Below are positions 6,935-10,786 of a DNA stretch of 10,786 nucleotides, one piece after another. How positions within the stretch are numbered: position 1 is the first letter of the stretch; each line of letters opens with the position of its first letter. The stretch spans positions 1 through 10,786 of the forward strand of contig JACMIU010000103.1 of the NCBI GenBank assembly GCA_014380985.1. The letters run 5' to 3'. This stretch comes from Armatimonadota bacterium. Its GTDB lineage: Bacteria > Armatimonadota > Armatimonadia > Armatimonadales > Armatimonadaceae. A program made the translations under genes and the position numbers. The notes below the pieces were generated by a model that saw nothing but the letters and a program-made list of their open reading frames with translations, was not told the origin of the DNA and ran no database searches.

Positions 6935-9718
6935 ATGCTTCGCCGTTTCGCTTCCCTTCCCACGTTTCTTCTTTGGCTCGCGCTTTCCTGCGTTGCCACG
7001 CTCTCTCCCGCCTCCGCGCAGAAGCCGAAACCGAAATCAGCGAAACCGCGCCCTTATCTCCACGCGCCCTCGGTGAACTCCTACGCCAAGCATGACCCCG
7101 AAGGCATGACGATTCTGCCCGAAGGCAAGTGGCTCAAGCCGGTCGGTCGTGCCGTGCCGCTCGCAAAATGGCCGCACGGAATGGCACTACTCCCTGACGG
7201 CAAAACCGTGTTCGTCGCCAGCGAGGACGCGGGGCAAACCGTAAGCGGATGGGACGCGCCCGGTGTGCCGGAGGTGAAAGCGTTCGCGCCGGGTTTGGAC
7301 GAAGCGGGGAAAAAGCGAAAAAGCGCGGGCGGATGCGCGGTGTCGCCGGACGGTGGAACGCTCTACTGGAGCGGGGGCGAGAACGGCGCAGTGTACCTAT
7401 TCGACACGGCAACGCGAGCCTTTATCGCGCAAGTGTCGCTCAACGGCGAACTTTCCGGGCGCACCTTCGCCGACAGCGACGCGATTGATATTGCTTTAAG
7501 CAAGGACGGCAGGTATCTGTACTGCGCCGACGTGACGAACTTTCGCGTCGCCGTGGTAGATGTGGCAACCCGAAAAATGATCGGGTCGGTGGATGTCGGG
7601 CGATACCCCTACGCACTTGCGATAATGGACACCGGCGCGGTCTATGTCGCCAATATCGGAATGTTCGCGTATTCGCCGGTCGGTGCGCCTGCCGAGGGAA
7701 GCGGGTTCGACAAGCGCGGCTTGACCTATCCACCGTATGGCGTTCCGAGTAAGGAAGCCGAAGAAGGGGTAGACTTCGAGGGGCGCAAAATCCCCGGCTT
7801 AGGCAAGCCGAACGTGCCGGAATCGTTTTCGGTGTGGGGACTGGATGTGTCCGACCCCGCCAGCCCTCGCGTTATTCGCAAGGTGAAACCGGGTTTAGCC
7901 GTGGGTGTGAAGGGGGATGCCGGAATCACCGTGGGCGGAAGCGGCCCGAACTTTCTGGTCGCGCACGGCAAGAGCCTGTATATCTCCGACAACAACAACG
8001 ATTTTGTCGAATGCCTCGACACCGTGACCGGCAAAATCACCCGGCGCGTTTCGCTGAACCCGTCGCCGCTCACGGCAGGACTGCGCGGCGTCGCGCCCTC
8101 CGGCATGGCGGTTTCGCGGGACGGGTCGCGTTTGTACGTCGCGCAGTCCGGTATCAACGCGGTCGCGGTGATTGACACCGTGCGCGGCAGAGTCATCGGG
8201 CAAATCCCCACGGCGTGGTATCCGTATCGCGTCGCCCTGTCGCCGGACGGAAAAAAACTGCTTACGGTTTGCTTTCGCGGGTTCGGCAACGGTCCGAACG
8301 GTGGCAAAAATATCCCGAAAAGCCCGTATCTCGGCATGAAAGGCGCGTTGTGCGTCGCCGATACTCCGACCGATGCCGCGCTTGCCCCGATGACGAAAAA
8401 CGTTTTGTTATACAACGGCATCGTGGACGCCACCCCCGACCGGGCGAAAATGGCGTCGCCCGTAGTTCCAACAACGCTCGGCACGATCAGCAAAGAAATT
8501 AAGTACGTCGTGTTTATCACGAAAGAAAACCACACCTACGACGCGATTTTCGACCGGATTCCCGGTGCGAACGATGACCCGTCGCTTTTACGCTGGGGAC
8601 TGAAGCAAACTATCGCGGGCAAGGATCAACCGACGCTGACCGATGTGCCGGTAATGACCAACCACAACGCACTGGCGCGGCAATTTACTGTGAGCGACAA
8701 CTTTTATATGCAACCCGAAGCGTCGGGCGTCGGGCATCGGTGGCTTGTCGGCGTCATGCCGAACAACTGGTGCCAGATGACCTACACGCTCGGTTGGGAT
8801 TTTAAGAAAGACAGCACCGCGCCCGGTCGCCGCGCCTCGTTCGGCTCCAACGGCTCTATCGCGCCCGAAGATTACCCCGAAGCGGGTTCGATGTGGGAGC
8901 ATCTCGACCGTGGCGGCGTTGGATTCCGCAACTACGGCGAAGGGTTCGAGTTTGCCGGGGTCGGCGAGGACGAAGATTCGGGCAAATCGGGGGCGCGGGA
9001 AGTCATCAATATGCCGATGCCTAAAGTCCTGTACGACAATACGTGCCGTGATTTTCCTATCTTCAATATGAACATCCCCGACCAGTACCGGGCGTATTGG
9101 TTCGAGCAGGATTTTACCAAGCAGTTCCTCTCTCCCAATAAAGTGCCGGAAAAGCCGATGCCGGGCTTCATCAATATCGCTATCTGCAACGACCACGGCG
9201 CGGCTCCCAAACCGGACAAAGGCTACCCGTATGCGGCATCATGGATGGCGGACAACGACCACGCGCTCGGTCGGATCGTGGAGTTTCTGTCGAACACGCC
9301 GTACTGGAAAAACATGGCGATTTTCGTCACGCAGGACGATTCGGGCGGCGAACCCGACCATGTCGAAGCACAGCGTAGCGTTCTGATGGTGATTTCGCCG
9401 TGGGCGAAGCGCGGCAACGTGTCGCACCGGCACACGACGATTACCTCGATGCATCGCACGATGTACCAGATTTTCGGCTTGCCGTCCTTGAATATGTCGG
9501 ACGCGCTCGTCAACGATTTTAGCGACTGCTTTACCACCGTGCCGGACTTCACGCCGTACAAATGCGTGGGCGTTGACCCGCGCATTTTTGACCCGGAGAA
9601 GGCGAAAAATCCGAAGGATCCCGACTACAAAGCGGCACGGCTACTGCCGAGCATCGCCCGCGACAACGCGGAGGCGGAAGAAGAAGTGCTGAAACTCGGC
9701 ACACCGCCCGCGCCGTAA
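6935..9718 (+). CDS. Secreted YncE-like beta-propeller / phosphoesterase (PF04185) fusion
   Basis: This 927-residue exported protein has a signal peptide ending near ASA|Q at residue 28. Residues about 80-500 form a YncE-type beta-propeller, shown by recurring D-G strand turns: LPDG 86-89, SPDG 137-140, SKDG 189-192, SRDG 394-397 and SPDG 436-439. The C-terminal part, about 520-905, is a phosphoesterase-family domain of the alkaline-phosphatase superfamily. It starts with the ENHTYD motif (531-536, ENRTFD in many relatives) and ends with DDSGGEPDHVE (801-811). Families with this domain include acid phosphatases and phospholipases C, so it probably frees phosphate or cleaves phosphodiesters outside the cytoplasm. 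The substrate is not known. AAAGGA, 6 nt before the ATG at 6935, fixes the start; the frame is open further upstream to 6743, but that extension would overlap the lipoprotein gene and bury the signal peptide. It is the last gene of the probable Pho-box-driven operon. Confidence 0.92.
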   Translation: MLRRFASLPTFLLWLALSCVATLSPASAQKPKPKSAKPRPYLHAPSVNSYAKHDPEGMTILPEGKWLKPVGRAVPLAKWPHGMALLPDGKTVFVASEDAGQTVSGWDAPGVPEVKAFAPGLDEAGKKRKSAGGCAVSPDGGTLYWSGGENGAVYLFDTATRAFIAQVSLNGELSGRTFADSDAIDIALSKDGRYLYCADVTNFRVAVVDVATRKMIGSVDVGRYPYALAIMDTGAVYVANIGMFAYSPVGAPAEGSGFDKRGLTYPPYGVPSKEAEEGVDFEGRKIPGLGKPNVPESFSVWGLDVSDPASPRVIRKVKPGLAVGVKGDAGITVGGSGPNFLVAHGKSLYISDNNNDFVECLDTVTGKITRRVSLNPSPLTAGLRGVAPSGMAVSRDGSRLYVAQSGINAVAVIDTVRGRVIGQIPTAWYPYRVALSPDGKKLLTVCFRGFGNGPNGGKNIPKSPYLGMKGALCVADTPTDAALAPMTKNVLLYNGIVDATPDRAKMASPVVPTTLGTISKEIKYVVFITKENHTYDAIFDRIPGANDDPSLLRWGLKQTIAGKDQPTLTDVPVMTNHNALARQFTVSDNFYMQPEASGVGHRWLVGVMPNNWCQMTYTLGWDFKKDSTAPGRRASFGSNGSIAPEDYPEAGSMWEHLDRGGVGFRNYGEGFEFAGVGEDEDSGKSGAREVINMPMPKVLYDNTCRDFPIFNMNIPDQYRAYWFEQDFTKQFLSPNKVPEKPMPGFINIAICNDHGAAPKPDKGYPYAASWMADNDHALGRIVEFLSNTPYWKNMAIFVTQDDSGGEPDHVEAQRSVLMVISPWAKRGNVSHRHTTITSMHRTMYQIFGLPSLNMSDALVNDFSDCFTTVPDFTPYKCVGVDPRIFDPEKAKNPKDPDYKAARLLPSIARDNAEAEEEVLKLGTPPAP

Positions 9719-9723
9719 CCGCG

Positions 9724-10215
9724 CTACAACCGCGTCACCGACCACGATACCGGTTCGCCGTTCGCGTAGGGCATGACGCCGTGGAACGGGCGCGGGTCGG
9801 CGTCAAAGACAAGCGGCAGAAAGTGTTTGTCGCCGCTCCACAGCGGCAGTTCGCCGGAAAGTAGGCGCGTCACCGGTTGCCACGACAACGTTCCTTCGTC
9901 GGCAACAGGGATTATTTCGCCCTCCCACGCCGTCACGACGAAGATAAAGGAAAGCCAGTCCTCGCCGTTTTTGCCGAAACCGGGCCACGACACCGTGCCG
10001 CGAAACGTTGTTTCCGTCACGGTGATTCCGGCTTCCTCCAGCAGTTCGCGGCGGAGCGAATCGCCGACGTTTTCGCCGCGCTCTATCTTGCCGCCGAGTC
10101 CGTTGTATTTTCCGTAGGCGGCGTCGCCCGTGCGCGTTCGGTGAATCAGAAGCACCTGCGTTTTGTCGGGCGAAACGATGTAGGCAAGCGTGGCGAGAAT
10201 CGGTGTGTAGGGCAT
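9724..10215 (-). CDS. NUDIX hydrolase, MTH1/8-oxo-dGTPase-like
   Basis: This is a 163-residue cytosolic NUDIX enzyme. The complete Nudix box is at residues 42-64: G42-x5-E48-x7-R56-E57-L58-x-E60-E61-x-G63-I64, which binds the catalytic Mg2+. The lead-in GKYNGLGGK and the C-terminal stretch with LPLWSGDKHFLPL and FHG resemble mammalian MTH1 (W-N-G-F-G-G-K; FHGYF). Sanitising oxidised purine nucleotides such as 8-oxo-dGTP is thus the best guess, though NUDIX substrates are hard to infer. The ATG at 10215 is preferred because the protein starts directly with the first beta-strand of the fold. The frame stays open to 10287, but that would run through a perfect TATAAT. The gene converges on the phosphoesterase with 5 bp between stops and is divergent from the translin gene. 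Confidence 0.9.
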   Translation of the reverse strand: MPYTPILATLAYIVSPDKTQVLLIHRTRTGDAAYGKYNGLGGKIERGENVGDSLRRELLEEAGITVTETTFRGTVSWPGFGKNGEDWLSFIFVVTAWEGEIIPVADEGTLSWQPVTRLLSGELPLWSGDKHFLPLVFDADPRPFHGVMPYANGEPVSWSVTRL

Positions 10216-10221
10216 ACTCCG

Positions 10222-10227
10222 ATTATA
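10222..10227 (-). promoter_or_regulatory. -10 box (TATAAT) of the NUDIX gene, implying a leaderless mRNA
   Basis: A perfect TATAAT stands on the minus strand with only six bases (CGGAGT) between it and the ATG at 10215. Transcription starting about 7 nt after the box would begin at or next to the A of the start codon. A weak TTGTAC lies 15 bp further upstream as a possible -35. GGAG is only one base from the ATG, too close for a normal Shine-Dalgarno. Confidence 0.55.
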
Positions 10228-10232
10228 CCGGC

Positions 10233-10260
10233 TTAAACGGGCGTACAATATGGGTATAGC
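10233..10260 (+). promoter_or_regulatory. Weak candidate promoter for the translin-family gene
   Basis: TTAAAC (10233-10238) and TATAGC (10255-10260) are 16 bp apart and upstream of the ATG at 10294. Both match the consensus only partly. A second -10-like TACAAT lies at 10244-10249. The pair overlaps the region just upstream of the divergent NUDIX -10 box, so the two promoters would compete. Confidence 0.25.
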
Positions 10261-10293
10261 GGTAACGGAATTGCCGAGAAGCAACACAACGCT

Positions 10294-10786
10294 ATGAACG
10301 ATTTGCCGCTAACCGATATGCTCAACACCGTGCGCGGAACTTTGGACGACAAGTATCGCGCCCGCGAAACCGCTTTGGCGCACGGTCGCGCCCTGACGCG
10401 CACCTGCGCGAACGCGATTCGCGCCATGCACCGGGGCGAGTTTGACGCCGCCCGCTCCGCCCTGAAAGGCGCACGCGGCGAAACCGCACGGATTTCCGAC
10501 GCGCTTGCAGCGCACCCCGACCTGTTTTTCGCCGGTTATGTGCAGGATGCCCACAAGGAGTTAGCCGAAGCCGAGGTGCTACTTTCGCTGATTTGCGGCG
10601 AAATCCTGCCGACGCCGCAAAGTTTGAGCATCGAAACCGCGGCATATTTGAACGGGCTTGCCGAGGCGGCGTCCGAGGGGCGACGTTACGCGCTCGACCG
10701 GCTCCGGCGCGGCGATGTTTCCCGTGCTTCCGAAATGCTCGAAGCGATGGACGAAATCCTGTCCGCACTGACCACACTCGATTATC
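10294..10786 (+). CDS. Translin-family protein (COG2178 type), 3' end beyond window
   Basis: The plus strand is open from the ATG at 10294 to the right edge: 164 codons and no stop, so the extreme C-terminus is missing (relatives are about 190-210 residues). The protein is nearly all alpha-helical. It has ANAIRAMHRGEFDAAR (39-54), YVQDAHKELAEAE (82-94), the helix break ILPTPQSLSIE (104-114), AYLNGLAEAASEGRRYALD (117-135) and LRRGDVSRASEMLEAMDEIL (137-156). This is the pattern I know from archaeal and bacterial translin-like proteins. Translin and TRAX bind single-stranded RNA/DNA as ring-like octamers; TRAX-type subunits are RNases. E89-x2-E92 sits where TRAX carries its catalytic E-x2-E pair, so RNase activity is possible but unproven. 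There is no good Shine-Dalgarno (only GAGAAG about 15 nt upstream), so M9 is an alternative start. The gene is divergent from the NUDIX gene. Confidence 0.82.
   Translation, partial: MNDLPLTDMLNTVRGTLDDKYRARETALAHGRALTRTCANAIRAMHRGEFDAARSALKGARGETARISDALAAHPDLFFAGYVQDAHKELAEAEVLLSLICGEILPTPQSLSIETAAYLNGLAEAASEGRRYALDRLRRGDVSRASEMLEAMDEILSALTTLDY

Noticed and set aside
7726..8535. 269-codon open frame antisense to the phosphoesterase
   Set aside because: Shadow frame: the plus strand here encodes clear beta-propeller repeats, and the antisense product has no family motif or ribosome-binding site.
1..10786. CRISPR array, tRNA, insertion sequence, phage or defence system
   Set aside because: No regularly spaced long repeats, tRNA-like cloverleaf, transposase, integrase or nuclease cassette seen on either strand.

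Overview
The window reads as chromosomal DNA of a GC-rich bacterium. The best clue to lineage is the secreted pseudopilin at 5693-6619: its N-terminal helix continues into ILFPVFAQARAKARQ and it carries an H-x9-DG motif, a combination I know mainly from Armatimonadota (which carry many such proteins), with relatives in Planctomycetes and Verrucomicrobia. I therefore suggest Armatimonadota, by inference from protein style only. There is no rRNA, tRNA, CRISPR array, transposase or phage gene. Apart from the two partial edge genes, every gene looks complete and unbroken.

Layout, left to right. (1) A partial 2OG-Fe(II) oxygenase of prolyl-4-hydroxylase type runs off the left edge on the minus strand. 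It diverges from a secreted HSL-family esterase (plus strand, closed by a strong intrinsic terminator); a 7-bp inverted repeat lies between them. (2) Converging on the esterase is a minus-strand ABC exporter half-transporter with an unusual cytosolic N-terminus (PH-like segment plus a four-cysteine zinc ribbon). Upstream of it, on the same strand, is an amidase-signature hydrolase. (3) The 185-bp gap between the amidase and the pseudopilin, which are divergent, holds five TT(A/C)A(T/C) motifs spaced exactly 11 bp apart, followed by a TACAAT -10 box. This is the layout of a promoter activated by an OmpR/PhoB-type response regulator and resembles a Pho box array. (4) Downstream on the plus strand lie a pseudopilin, a small lipoprotein and a large secreted protein (YncE-like beta-propeller joined to a PF04185 phosphoesterase). 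They are probably co-transcribed, with a large hairpin between the first two. (5) A minus-strand MTH1-like NUDIX hydrolase converges on the phosphoesterase with only 5 bp between stop codons. It has a TATAAT box 6 bp before its ATG, so its mRNA may be leaderless. (6) Divergent from it, a translin-family protein (COG2178 type) runs off the right edge.

The most interesting reading is that block 3-4 is a phosphate-starvation-type module: a phased response-regulator array driving export of a phosphoesterase together with a surface pseudopilin and a lipoprotein. The array and genes are seen directly. The regulator's identity and the phosphate link are inference. The other genes look like housekeeping or accessory single-gene units with no shared pathway that I can see.
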